This document shows, in pieces, positions 14,032 to 23,036 of a DNA stretch of 55,987 nt. The notes beneath the pieces were generated by a model, which saw only the letters and a list, made by a program, of their open reading frames with translations, was not told the origin of the DNA and made no database searches. A program made the position numbers and the translations under genes. The DNA comes from a virus. Positions within the stretch are counted from its first letter, which is position 1; each line of letters begins with the position of its first letter. The stretch spans positions 1-55,987 of IMG/VR virus record IMGVR_UViG_3300044675_001342. One strand, given 5' to 3'.

Positions 14032-14051
14032 ACCATTTCCCAAGGATACCT

Positions 14052-17018
14052 ATGGAACCGCTTGAGTTTCTAGCGGAGGTACTACCACCCCCTGGAAATG
14101 GTAGATACTGTGTTGTTGAACTGCTGACAAAGAAAAAGGAACACTTTTATGTAGATACGTTGGAAGAAGCCATGCCAAAAATAGCGGCGTGGAAACAGCG
14201 GGGGTTAGATGTTTATTTTGCGCTGGGCACGTTTGGAGATTTAAACCGCCGCATTGCAACCAACGTACAAATGGTTCGCTGCATAGCAGTGGATGTGGAC
14301 TGCAATCACCCCAAGGACATACCTGACCCCGAAACGGGAGAGTTGAAAACCAAGGCGTATCCGTCAGCGCAAGTTGCGGCGCAGGCCATCATGCAGTTTG
14401 CTGATGAGGTGGGGCTGTCCGGGTTGGGCAACCCTTGGCTGGTGGCTTCAGGCGGTGGTGTGCATGCATACTGGCCGTTCAAAGAGGCCGTGGATATCAA
14501 CGAGTGGAAGCCAGTGGCCGAGGGGTTCAAGCGCCTGTGCTTTCAAAAGAAGTTGGACATCGACCAGACCATCACGGCAGACGCATCAAGGGTGCTGCGG
14601 GTCTTTGATACGGTCAATACCGGCATCAAGGGAAACAAAAAAGTACGCGAAGTTACCAACGTCAAGTTCAAAAATGCGGGCGACCATTTTGACTTTGCGG
14701 ACATCCGAGCGCTGGTAGAGCGCAACTTGATAGGCACGGCCTACGAAACCAAGGCCCCCAAGGGTGGCGATGGCGGCACTGCGCTAGCGCTGCCGGGTAA
14801 GCGGCCCAGCAAGGATACGACTTCGATCAAGCTGTTTGAAAATAGTTCGACAAAGTTTGAAAATATTTACCGGGCCACCAAGGCTGGCCGGGGCTGCGAA
14901 CAGCTTCGACACTACGCCGAGCATGCGTCCGAGGACGGTATGGAACCGCTATGGCGGGCACACCTGAGCATTGCCCAGAAGTGTGACGATGGCTCCAAGG
15001 CGGCGATATGGCTCAGTAAGCTGCATCCGTACGACGAAGACCGGATGAACACTAAGATGGCCGAAATCAAAGGCCCGTACCCCTGTACCAAATTTGATTC
15101 AGAGAATCCCGGTGTGTGCGTGGGGTGCAGCCACTGGGGCAAGATCACCAATCCGTTGTCGCTGGGCCGGGAAACGGCAGTAAGCACCGAAGCCAAGGTG
15201 GTGGACATCACCCAAGACGATGGCTCAACAGCCAAAATCCTGCGGCCTGAACCGCCACGAGGGTATGCCTACGGGCAGCACGGCGGTGTGTTCATGGAGC
15301 GTGACGACGAGGATGCCGATGGCAACAAGACCAAGCGCCAGATTATGCTGCTGCCGTTTGACCTATTCCCGCTGGACATCCTGAACATCAACGGCGACCA
15401 TACTGTGTACATGGTGGCGCTGCGCAAGTCCGGCCCGCAGGAAGTCACCCTCCCCCAACGGGCCGTGGTCAGCAAAGACGATACGCTGAAGAGCTTGGCC
15501 ACGCAGAACATCATTGCTGCCTTCGGGGCGGGCAACGACAAAAACCTGTTTGACTACGTGCGGGCCGCAGTGGAAAAGCTCAGTAGTGAACGTGCCCCGC
15601 TGGATGTGCCTGACCACTATGGGTGGCAGACTGACGGTAGCTTTGTTCATGCGGGTATGGTGTACAAGGCCAACGAGGAGCCCAACAAAATCCCGCTTCC
15701 GGGGCTGGAAAACATTGTCAAAAACACGCAGATGACGGGCACGATGGAGAACTGGCTCAGGTTCATAAATCTGCTGGTGTCGCGCAAGCTGTGGGATCAA
15801 CTAGCCGTTATTTTCCTTGGCGCTGGGGCTCCGCTGATGCGCTTTACGGGGTTGTACGGGCTGACCATCCACTGCTGCTCCACCGAGTCTGGCACGGGTA
15901 AGTCACTGGCGCTGGACGGCGCGGCATCCATATGGGGGCATCCGACCCACTACCGCGCTGGCTCGGGCACTTCTCCTGTGGCGATGCAGCACCGCCTTGG
16001 CCTGCTGCACAGCATGCCAATGATTACAGACGAGATTACAACCACCAACCACAAGGACTTTGAGTGGTTCCCCGGCATGACCATGACGGTCAGCGAGGGG
16101 CGGGGCAAGGAGCGCATGGAGTCCGGCTCAAACAAAGAGCGGTTGAACTTATCCACATGGGCCACCTTTGCGCTACTGTCATCGAACACCCATGCCGTGG
16201 ACTACATGACCGGAGCGCGTAAGCACTCCTCGGAGGGGGAACTGCGCCGAGTGTTGGAATGGATAATGGACGAGAAGCTGTCATGGAGCCCCGAAGAAAT
16301 TGAAATAATCAAATCCTTACAGGAAAATTACGCGGTAGCCGGTGATGTGTGGGCGCAGTACATGGTGGACAACGTGGATGCGGTCAAGAAAATGACTAAG
16401 GAAACCGTGACCCAGATGTACAAGGTTTACACCGCGCCCAACGATGAGCGTTTTTGGATGGCTGGGGTAGGCTGCGCAGTGACCGCCGCGCTGTGTTTTG
16501 GCAGTAAGTACGCTGGCATAGTTGACGTACCTATTGAACCTCTGATAGAGAGCTACCGCCGCAGCATCAACACGATACGCACCGCCATGAAAACGGGCAA
16601 GCGCACCGCTGAGGACATCCTTAACGGCTTCATACAGGAGCACTACGGCAAGTTCGTCATCGTGCATTTTGGCGACAAGGCTGGGCCTATGGCAAGGCTG
16701 GGGGACAGCAGCGCAGTGGACAAGAACACTACCCGAGCGCAGATCATGGGGCGCATCGAGCACGGCCTGACCGTGGGGTACGTGGACTTTTACATCGAGG
16801 AGCGCACCCTCAAGTCATACTGCTCCAATCACAGCTTTGGCTACGCCACGCTCAAGACCCACCTTGAAAAGCAGTTTGTGGTGTCGTACATCGGTAAGAA
16901 GGACATGATGGCCAAAACCAACGGCCCGCCAATGCGGGTGGGCGTCATCAAGATTTCGCGGGAAGAAGACCAGCTTGACGAAGAAATTAAAAATCCGTTG
17001 GCCTTGGCCGCAACTTAA
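14052..17018 (+). CDS. AEP-type primase fused to a DUF927-like ATPase/helicase
   Basis: A 988-residue replication protein. The N-terminal domain looks like an archaeo-eukaryotic primase/polymerase: catalytic DVDC (Asp81, Asp83) after a hydrophobic strand, SGGGVHAYWPF (133-143) with the conserved His, and later SRVLRVFDTVN. A Cys motif (CTKF...CVGC, about 350-365) may bind zinc. The C-terminal half holds a P-loop ATPase: STESGTGKS (about 610-618), AASIWGHP, Walker B-like PMITDEIT (about 655-662) and a sensor ALLSSN (about 705). These match DUF927 helicase-like ATPases. It probably primes and unwinds at the fork for the split PolA. It closes the early arm. Confidence 0.87.
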   Translation: MEPLEFLAEVLPPPGNGRYCVVELLTKKKEHFYVDTLEEAMPKIAAWKQRGLDVYFALGTFGDLNRRIATNVQMVRCIAVDVDCNHPKDIPDPETGELKTKAYPSAQVAAQAIMQFADEVGLSGLGNPWLVASGGGVHAYWPFKEAVDINEWKPVAEGFKRLCFQKKLDIDQTITADASRVLRVFDTVNTGIKGNKKVREVTNVKFKNAGDHFDFADIRALVERNLIGTAYETKAPKGGDGGTALALPGKRPSKDTTSIKLFENSSTKFENIYRATKAGRGCEQLRHYAEHASEDGMEPLWRAHLSIAQKCDDGSKAAIWLSKLHPYDEDRMNTKMAEIKGPYPCTKFDSENPGVCVGCSHWGKITNPLSLGRETAVSTEAKVVDITQDDGSTAKILRPEPPRGYAYGQHGGVFMERDDEDADGNKTKRQIMLLPFDLFPLDILNINGDHTVYMVALRKSGPQEVTLPQRAVVSKDDTLKSLATQNIIAAFGAGNDKNLFDYVRAAVEKLSSERAPLDVPDHYGWQTDGSFVHAGMVYKANEEPNKIPLPGLENIVKNTQMTGTMENWLRFINLLVSRKLWDQLAVIFLGAGAPLMRFTGLYGLTIHCCSTESGTGKSLALDGAASIWGHPTHYRAGSGTSPVAMQHRLGLLHSMPMITDEITTTNHKDFEWFPGMTMTVSEGRGKERMESGSNKERLNLSTWATFALLSSNTHAVDYMTGARKHSSEGELRRVLEWIMDEKLSWSPEEIEIIKSLQENYAVAGDVWAQYMVDNVDAVKKMTKETVTQMYKVYTAPNDERFWMAGVGCAVTAALCFGSKYAGIVDVPIEPLIESYRRSINTIRTAMKTGKRTAEDILNGFIQEHYGKFVIVHFGDKAGPMARLGDSSAVDKNTTRAQIMGRIEHGLTVGYVDFYIEERTLKSYCSNHSFGYATLKTHLEKQFVVSYIGKKDMMAKTNGPPMRVGVIKISREEDQLDEEIKNPLALAAT

Positions 17019-17049
17019 AAAAGGGCAGGGGTTCTTTATCCCTACCCTT
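17017..17049 (-). terminator. Rho-independent terminator of the late (minus) arm
   Basis: Read on the minus strand: AAGGGTAGGG, loop ATAAAGAAC, then CCCTGCCCTT and a T6 tract (complement of 17017-17022). The stem has one internal mismatch. It lies 80 bases past the stop of the polyvalent-protein gene and overlaps the primase stop codon, so it ends late transcription before it runs into the early arm. Confidence 0.8.
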
Positions 17050-17056
17050 GACCCCG

Positions 17057-17078
17057 AGCCCCTCCGCGTGGAGGGGCT
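17057..17078. terminator. Strong hairpin in the convergent junction
   Basis: AGCCCCTCC (57-65) and GGAGGGGCT (70-78) pair perfectly around GCGT. There is no T tract on either side, so termination would need another factor. Together with the adjacent terminator it forms a double-hairpin barrier between the convergent arms. Confidence 0.55.
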
Positions 17079-17128
17079 TGATAAGGCTTTGGAGTCCCGA
17101 ATTTTTAACGCGCAGTGCGTTACTTGCG

Positions 17129-20100
17129 TTAAGAACGGTCGGTTCGGTCTTTGGTTCTTTCGTAGACCGCTATCGAGCCACGGGCAATAGTAGTCTTTAT
17201 CTTGTCGAGACGTTCCAGCATCACGTCTTTTTGCTCCGTGGTCAACTTGGGGGAAGCGCGAATCATGCGCTCTTGTTTGGCCAACTCGCCAAGCTGCTTC
17301 TGTACCGCGCCCGATACCGATGTTAGGGACATTTCAGCAGCGTGTTCCTGCATGAAAGCGCGGGCTTCAGCAACGCGGCCTTTGGCAACCATATCATCGA
17401 ACGTGCCCTTGACCTGCTGGATGTACTCCATTTGGTTGTAGGCTGCGTCCAGCGTACCCCGGCCCTGCACGGGTTGGAACAGACCGCCAATGAAGGGCTC
17501 TTTGCTCATTGGTTTGGTGGGCTTTGCGACATCGGCAGGCAACTCCGTATTGAGTAGCGGGTTGGCAAGCTGCACCAAAGCGATACCCAAACCGCCCGTG
17601 TAGCCCCGGATAAGGTGGTCAATGCTGATGGCTGATATGCCCTCACGCCCCGTGAGTTTGCGGATTTCTTCAGCGCCGGTCAACTGTGCCAACAGCTTGG
17701 CCGCTTCGGTGGTGTTTTCGCGGTAACGCTCGGACGGGAGAACTTTCTTCTCACGGGCCGATTCAATGTCGCCGCCAAAGAACGAACTGCCCAACGCCAC
17801 TTCTGTTAGAGGTTTGATGGCAGCAGGTAGTTGGAATGGGTTGGACTGGTCGATCAGCGTCAGCATGCCGCCCACCGCCGCCTTGGCTTTCTCGTCACCA
17901 AAAGCTAAGTTGAACACCGCCTCGGGCAAAGACTTGAACAAGTAGCCCAATTCAAACGGCACAGGGATTTTGAGCGGTTCTTTGGAGTCGCCGACATACA
18001 CGAACCAGTTGCCGTAGCGCTCCTCGGGCTTGGCGCGTTTGTATGCCTCGTCGTCCTGCATCATGGCGGCATAGGCCATCGTGCCTGCGGCCAGCAGGAG
18101 TCCACGGGCCAACATTTTTTCGCGGATTTTTAACTGCTCACTGTAGGGCATGTCCCCCTTGAACGCCCGGTACAGCACATCCAGACCTTGAATCTGAGCG
18201 TTGAAGAACGGAATCAGCGTATTGAGCGCTTGGATGCTGGGTGATAGGCCACGGCGGTTGAAGTTCATGGACTCCAGCGTGCGCAGCAGCGCCGCCTGCT
18301 CGGACATACCCTTGTCCAACGAGTCTTTGTACACCACCGCACGGGTAGCCGCATCGCCTTGGAGCGCAAAAGCGTCTAGCCTAGCCATCCCTTTAGCCCA
18401 ACCTGTTTTACCAATGCTGATTTCCTTTAGAAACTTGGACATGTCTCGCTGATCGCCGGTAAAGACGTTGCTACTGATAGCGCCTGTTGACATCAACTTC
18501 GCTTCAGTTTCGCTGCGTCCGGCCACCATACTGGCTAGCTCCCGCATGGACGACAAGATTGGCGTGGCATCCGTGCCGGTGGTCAACCACGCGGTCATTG
18601 GGTCACGGATAACTTGGCGCACGGCGTAGGCTGGGTTGCGCACAATGAAGTTACGCAGCAGCGTGGCGGGCACACCCATCATCTGCACAATCGCAGGCAT
18701 GGTTGTCTTGATACCTTCCATGCCCTTGACGATCAAATCAGCCGGGATGCCGTACAGATCGGTGTCGATGGTGACAAAGTGCGGCACACCTTTAACTTGG
18801 AACCGCACCGTGCTAGCGTTAGCTGGCCCCGTACCTTTACCCATAGCGCTGGCAACGCCCATCTTGTGCAGCATGAAAGCGGACTCCTGCACGGATTTAT
18901 TGCGCAATGCCATGCTGGTGAGCATGAACGTGTTCTGCACCGCGCTGGTAAAGATTGGCAGAATCTGTTTGTTGTCGCCCACAAGTGCATGCAACTGTGG
19001 CTCGTCCTTGATGTTGCCGATACGAATTGCGTGCTCTTTGTCAATGACCAATTCAACATTATTGTTGCTGTTCACACGGTAGAACGGGATGTACGGCGTA
19101 CGCTTTAACTCGGCTGCACGTTCTTTGGTGAAGTACCCGGCCTGCGTTGCAAAATCTATCAAGCCGTTGTTGTACTCTTGGTACAGTCGCGCTGCTTCTT
19201 TAACCGCAGCCATCTTCTCTGGGTTAGCCCGCAACATGGCCATGATTTGCGCGTGCTCTTCTTTGACCTTGGCGGGGTTCTCGTAGTTAAGCTTTTCCCA
19301 ACCAACGACATCCGCTTTTAGCCCAGCTACATACGCAGTTAAAACTGCTTCGCCTTCCGTATCGTTGTCGAACTTGCCTTTTTCCAGCGCCTGCGCCACA
19401 TCCATCATGTTGGGGCCTTTGACGCTCTCGTAAATGTAACCGCCGCCCTCGCCTTTGCGGATACGGTTGTTTCCGTTGGTCAGCGCTTGGCCTGCAAGCT
19501 GGCTGGTATTTTGCCCAAAACGCAGGAAATACTCGGCGTTTTGCGCTTCGAGACTACCAATGGCGTTTTTCTCCACGCCTTTTTTCATGACTTCAGACAA
19601 CGCAGCATAATTGTCCACAAACTGCACACGCCCGGCAAGGCCCAAGAAGTTGCCTTTGAGCTTGTCAATAATGCCTGTTTCCTTGGCAATAAAAGAACTG
19701 CCCAGCGATGTAGGTTCTGTGCGAGTGCGGAACAGTGCCTCGCCTTCGGGGGTTTTGTACACACCCACGGTTTGGTACTCTTGGGGCCGCTTGCCTTTGA
19801 CAACGTAGCGTTTTGCATTGGCCACAACTTGCCGCACAGCGTCATCGCCGATAACCTGACCACGGAACATCTTATTGAAGAAGGTCTTGATTGCATCAAA
19901 GACTTTGCGCAGGGCGCTGCGCTCGGCTGCATTTGGCGTGGAGGTTTCGGCCATTTCGGCCAGCACTTCTTCCACCGCAACATTGCGGCTCAGGTTCTTG
20001 CTTTGCTTTAACTTGGCGTTGGCGGCATCACGCACAGCAGCATTACCGCTGTACAGGTCGTTCATGGTCTGGGCGTAGCGATCACCCATCATTTCACGCA

Positions 20101-23017
20101 AACCAAAGTGACCGGCAATCTCATGGGCCACGGTGGCCACGACATCCTCAGCGGTGTGCATCTGGTCGCCGACAATATAGGCCGTCTTGGCATCGGGGTC
20201 GTAAACGCCGGGGACTTTGTTCTCCACACCGTCCTTGATCGCTTGCTTTTTAATGGGGTCGGGCAGCGCATCAAAGTTGCGGGCAAACACAATGTTGGGC
20301 ACAATTTTCCAACTGTCCGTGATACGGGAGATCAGGCGTTTGACTTCTTCCTCACGCATCGCAGGGCCAGTATCCTCACTGACGCGGTACACCGCTCCTT
20401 CCTTCTCGGACTGGATGCCTTCTTCAAAGTCTTTAAACAACTGCTTGCTAAGTTCCCGTGGAGCGTGCCGAACTTTTTTGGTTTCCTGCGCGGTGCGTTG
20501 TTTCAGCGTCTCTTTGTACTCAGGCGTTTGGCGACCAAACTTCTTTGCATTCTCGCCTAGCTGTTTGACCGAGCTTGCTTTGTACTCTGCAACTTTCTTG
20601 TCGTCCGGGCCATATTTAGCACGTAGCGTTCCAAGGCGTTTTTGCACTTCTTTAAGCTGCGCCTTGTACTCAGGGTTCTCTTGGCCAAGCAAGACAGACA
20701 AATCCCGGAATTCTTTAGCGTTCTCTACTTCGTACTTGATGTCACCGGCATTGATACGCGCTGCGCGTTTGGCTTCGCGGAATGGCCCGGCTGCACCGGC
20801 TTCACGCATGATGCGTGCGCTTTCGGCGGCTTTCTCGGCCCGGACAGAAACGGCTGGTGGTGCAGGCTCAATTGTACGGAACTGCTGGTGCAGCGCAATT
20901 ACTTTTTGCTTGGCCGGTTCAACATAGGTGCTAACCAGACGCTCATACTCTTTGGCCAACGTACCCATACGCCGCTGTGCGTAGGCTTTTTGCATGTTGG
21001 TTGTTTGCGGAGCCTCAAGGCTGTCGGTTAACGTGGTGTGCTCGTCCGCAATTTTGTACAGCTTATCCAAAACCGATGTGCGTGCATTACCTTGCGGCTT
21101 TTCAATCTTGTTCTTTTCCGCTTGAATTTGTTCAAGCAAGCGGTTGTAGTCCCCACCTTCCATTTCGGTGCGAGTAACCTTTGTGCCCTCAAGATTCAAG
21201 CGCTCGTCCAAGGACTGAATCAGTTTTTCATTGTCCAGTTTTTCTTGGTCACGGGTTTTGTAAAGCTCTTGCCGTTTTTGTTGCTCGTACGCCTGCGTTA
21301 TGCGTTTAACTACCGGCGCATCTTGGTTTTGGATTGCCGTGTTCAGTAGGTTGTACTCCCCGAACAAGTCAAATTGCACTGGTGCAGAAACCGGTTTTCC
21401 TACTGCGGGTTGTTCCGTCACAGCAGGGGCTTCAACGGCTTGCGGTGTTGTGGGCACAGGTGCTTGGGCTGCGGTAAACAAATCGCGGGTCTGTCCGCGC
21501 TGGGTCAAGTTGGCCTGCTTTTCAACCAGCGCCCCACTACGTTGGGTGTAGTCCTGTATCTGATCTTCGCGTTGTTTTTTCAGCGTATCCAAAGTCTGGG
21601 AGTGTTTTTCTCCCGCATCAAAATCCGCACTTTGTGCGGCGTCCATCAGTTTTTTGTGCGCAGTGGTGATCTTGGTGTCCAGATTGGACAGCGCGGCTTG
21701 GTGTTTGGTTTCCAGTTCCTCGGGGGTAATCGTAGTGCCGCCAAGCTGCTCAATCAAATTGGACGAGTCGGTGATCTTGCTCTGCAAGTCTTTGATCTGG
21801 GGGCCAAGGGTGCGCACGGCCTCGGTGTCCTGCTGCTCAGCGGCAGCGGTGTACTGGGTCAACAAGGGGTCAAGCTGCTTGGCCAGCAAGTCATGCTGCT
21901 CCATTGAGCGTTGCAAGTTGGGGGCTTCGGGTGCGGGGGTTGGCTCGTCATACCCGATTTGCAGCGGTTCACCCGCAGGCTGCGCAGCAACGCCTTGGTC
22001 ATACCCAAGACGCAGTAATTCTTCAGGGGGTGGTGCAACGGGTGTCTGTTGTTGCTGCGCTGCGCTTTTTTCACTGAAACGGCCAGCGGCTCCGAGGGGA
22101 GCTAACAGGCCAACTTGGTACGCAGTCTCACCGTACTCCCGCAAGGCGTCTTCACTACTCAAAGACAATCCGGCCTGCGCCCGCTCCAACATTTGTTGGG
22201 TAATCTCAGTGGGAATTTCTGCCAGTGCGCCAGTGGCCGTGCCTTTGGCCAGCGTGGTGAGCAGTCGCTCGTTGGCAATTTTTTCCGCTTGGGCCGCGCT
22301 CTTGCCAAATAATGCGCCAGTTGGAATCCCCGTCAGCTTGGTGATTAACTTGCCGCCAAACGGAATAAACGTACCGGCAACGTCCAAGACAGTTTGCGGA
22401 ACCGCAGCGGCACCGGCTGCACCGGTATCAATGGAAAGCGGCTGACCACGCTCAGCTTGCTCTTGCGCTTGGCGCTCGACGTTTCCACCGAACTGCTGCA
22501 CAAGGGAGGGGAGTGCTGCGCCTGCAAGACCGCCTACAACCGTACCAACGGGGCCAGCCAAAGAACCCAGCGCAGCGCCAGCACGCGCACCACCAAACAT
22601 CGTAGCCAGTTGAGGCGCTTGTTCAGCTATGGCGTAGGGGATTTGACTTAGCGCTTCACCCGCTGCGGGCAGTACACCTCGCTTTTCGTACGCTTCCTTG
22701 ACTTTATCAAGGCTTACTTGGTCAGCATACTTGCGGCTAATGCCTTCTTGCCTTTGCTGCGCCTCTACTGCGGCTTCCTCGGGAGAGCCAGTTAAAGCCC
22801 CAAAGGCAGTGCGCCCGCTGGAGATTAAAGACTCAATCCCTTTGCCAACCGCAGCACCAAACCCCTTTTGTTGTGGGGCAGCAGGTTCTTCCGGGGTGGG
22901 GGTAGTAATACCCAAATGCTGTTGCAGTGCAGCAATTACCTGCTCTTGACTTGCGCCGTCCGGCCCTTGTATGTCGTAGATACGCCCATTTGGGCCTTGA
23001 ACGCTGTAAATGCGCAT
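17129..23017 (-). CDS. Large polyvalent virion protein (LPD38-like region, HEIAGH motif)
   Basis: At 1962 residues this is the largest gene, last in the late arm, with AAGGAC before the ATG. Residues 1-40 (MRIYSVQGPNGRIYDIQGP) form a short entry module. Residues about 100-290 contain Gly/Ala-rich, possibly membrane-active helices. Residues about 330-950 are charged coiled coil. Near residue 965, VAHEIAGHFGLRE is a zincin-like His/Glu motif followed by NVAVEEVLAEMAE. Residues about 1430-1850 (NPAYAVRQVIRDPMTAW, RGLSPSIQALNTLIPFFNAQIQGLD) match large polyvalent-protein domains packaged in virions and injected with DNA. It probably acts as a T7 gp16-like ejection protein with added effector domains. 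Confidence 0.8.
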   Translation of the reverse strand: MRIYSVQGPNGRIYDIQGPDGASQEQVIAALQQHLGITTPTPEEPAAPQQKGFGAAVGKGIESLISSGRTAFGALTGSPEEAAVEAQQRQEGISRKYADQVSLDKVKEAYEKRGVLPAAGEALSQIPYAIAEQAPQLATMFGGARAGAALGSLAGPVGTVVGGLAGAALPSLVQQFGGNVERQAQEQAERGQPLSIDTGAAGAAAVPQTVLDVAGTFIPFGGKLITKLTGIPTGALFGKSAAQAEKIANERLLTTLAKGTATGALAEIPTEITQQMLERAQAGLSLSSEDALREYGETAYQVGLLAPLGAAGRFSEKSAAQQQQTPVAPPPEELLRLGYDQGVAAQPAGEPLQIGYDEPTPAPEAPNLQRSMEQHDLLAKQLDPLLTQYTAAAEQQDTEAVRTLGPQIKDLQSKITDSSNLIEQLGGTTITPEELETKHQAALSNLDTKITTAHKKLMDAAQSADFDAGEKHSQTLDTLKKQREDQIQDYTQRSGALVEKQANLTQRGQTRDLFTAAQAPVPTTPQAVEAPAVTEQPAVGKPVSAPVQFDLFGEYNLLNTAIQNQDAPVVKRITQAYEQQKRQELYKTRDQEKLDNEKLIQSLDERLNLEGTKVTRTEMEGGDYNRLLEQIQAEKNKIEKPQGNARTSVLDKLYKIADEHTTLTDSLEAPQTTNMQKAYAQRRMGTLAKEYERLVSTYVEPAKQKVIALHQQFRTIEPAPPAVSVRAEKAAESARIMREAGAAGPFREAKRAARINAGDIKYEVENAKEFRDLSVLLGQENPEYKAQLKEVQKRLGTLRAKYGPDDKKVAEYKASSVKQLGENAKKFGRQTPEYKETLKQRTAQETKKVRHAPRELSKQLFKDFEEGIQSEKEGAVYRVSEDTGPAMREEEVKRLISRITDSWKIVPNIVFARNFDALPDPIKKQAIKDGVENKVPGVYDPDAKTAYIVGDQMHTAEDVVATVAHEIAGHFGLREMMGDRYAQTMNDLYSGNAAVRDAANAKLKQSKNLSRNVAVEEVLAEMAETSTPNAAERSALRKVFDAIKTFFNKMFRGQVIGDDAVRQVVANAKRYVVKGKRPQEYQTVGVYKTPEGEALFRTRTEPTSLGSSFIAKETGIIDKLKGNFLGLAGRVQFVDNYAALSEVMKKGVEKNAIGSLEAQNAEYFLRFGQNTSQLAGQALTNGNNRIRKGEGGGYIYESVKGPNMMDVAQALEKGKFDNDTEGEAVLTAYVAGLKADVVGWEKLNYENPAKVKEEHAQIMAMLRANPEKMAAVKEAARLYQEYNNGLIDFATQAGYFTKERAAELKRTPYIPFYRVNSNNNVELVIDKEHAIRIGNIKDEPQLHALVGDNKQILPIFTSAVQNTFMLTSMALRNKSVQESAFMLHKMGVASAMGKGTGPANASTVRFQVKGVPHFVTIDTDLYGIPADLIVKGMEGIKTTMPAIVQMMGVPATLLRNFIVRNPAYAVRQVIRDPMTAWLTTGTDATPILSSMRELASMVAGRSETEAKLMSTGAISSNVFTGDQRDMSKFLKEISIGKTGWAKGMARLDAFALQGDAATRAVVYKDSLDKGMSEQAALLRTLESMNFNRRGLSPSIQALNTLIPFFNAQIQGLDVLYRAFKGDMPYSEQLKIREKMLARGLLLAAGTMAYAAMMQDDEAYKRAKPEERYGNWFVYVGDSKEPLKIPVPFELGYLFKSLPEAVFNLAFGDEKAKAAVGGMLTLIDQSNPFQLPAAIKPLTEVALGSSFFGGDIESAREKKVLPSERYRENTTEAAKLLAQLTGAEEIRKLTGREGISAISIDHLIRGYTGGLGIALVQLANPLLNTELPADVAKPTKPMSKEPFIGGLFQPVQGRGTLDAAYNQMEYIQQVKGTFDDMVAKGRVAEARAFMQEHAAEMSLTSVSGAVQKQLGELAKQERMIRASPKLTTEQKDVMLERLDKIKTTIARGSIAVYERTKDRTDRS

Positions 23018-23036
23018 GGCGAAGTCCTTATATCTG

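Noticed and set aside
21654-22445. Long plus-strand frame opposite the polyvalent gene
   Set aside because: Antisense to a continuous 1962-codon gene; Ser/Cys/Ala-rich with no domain sense.
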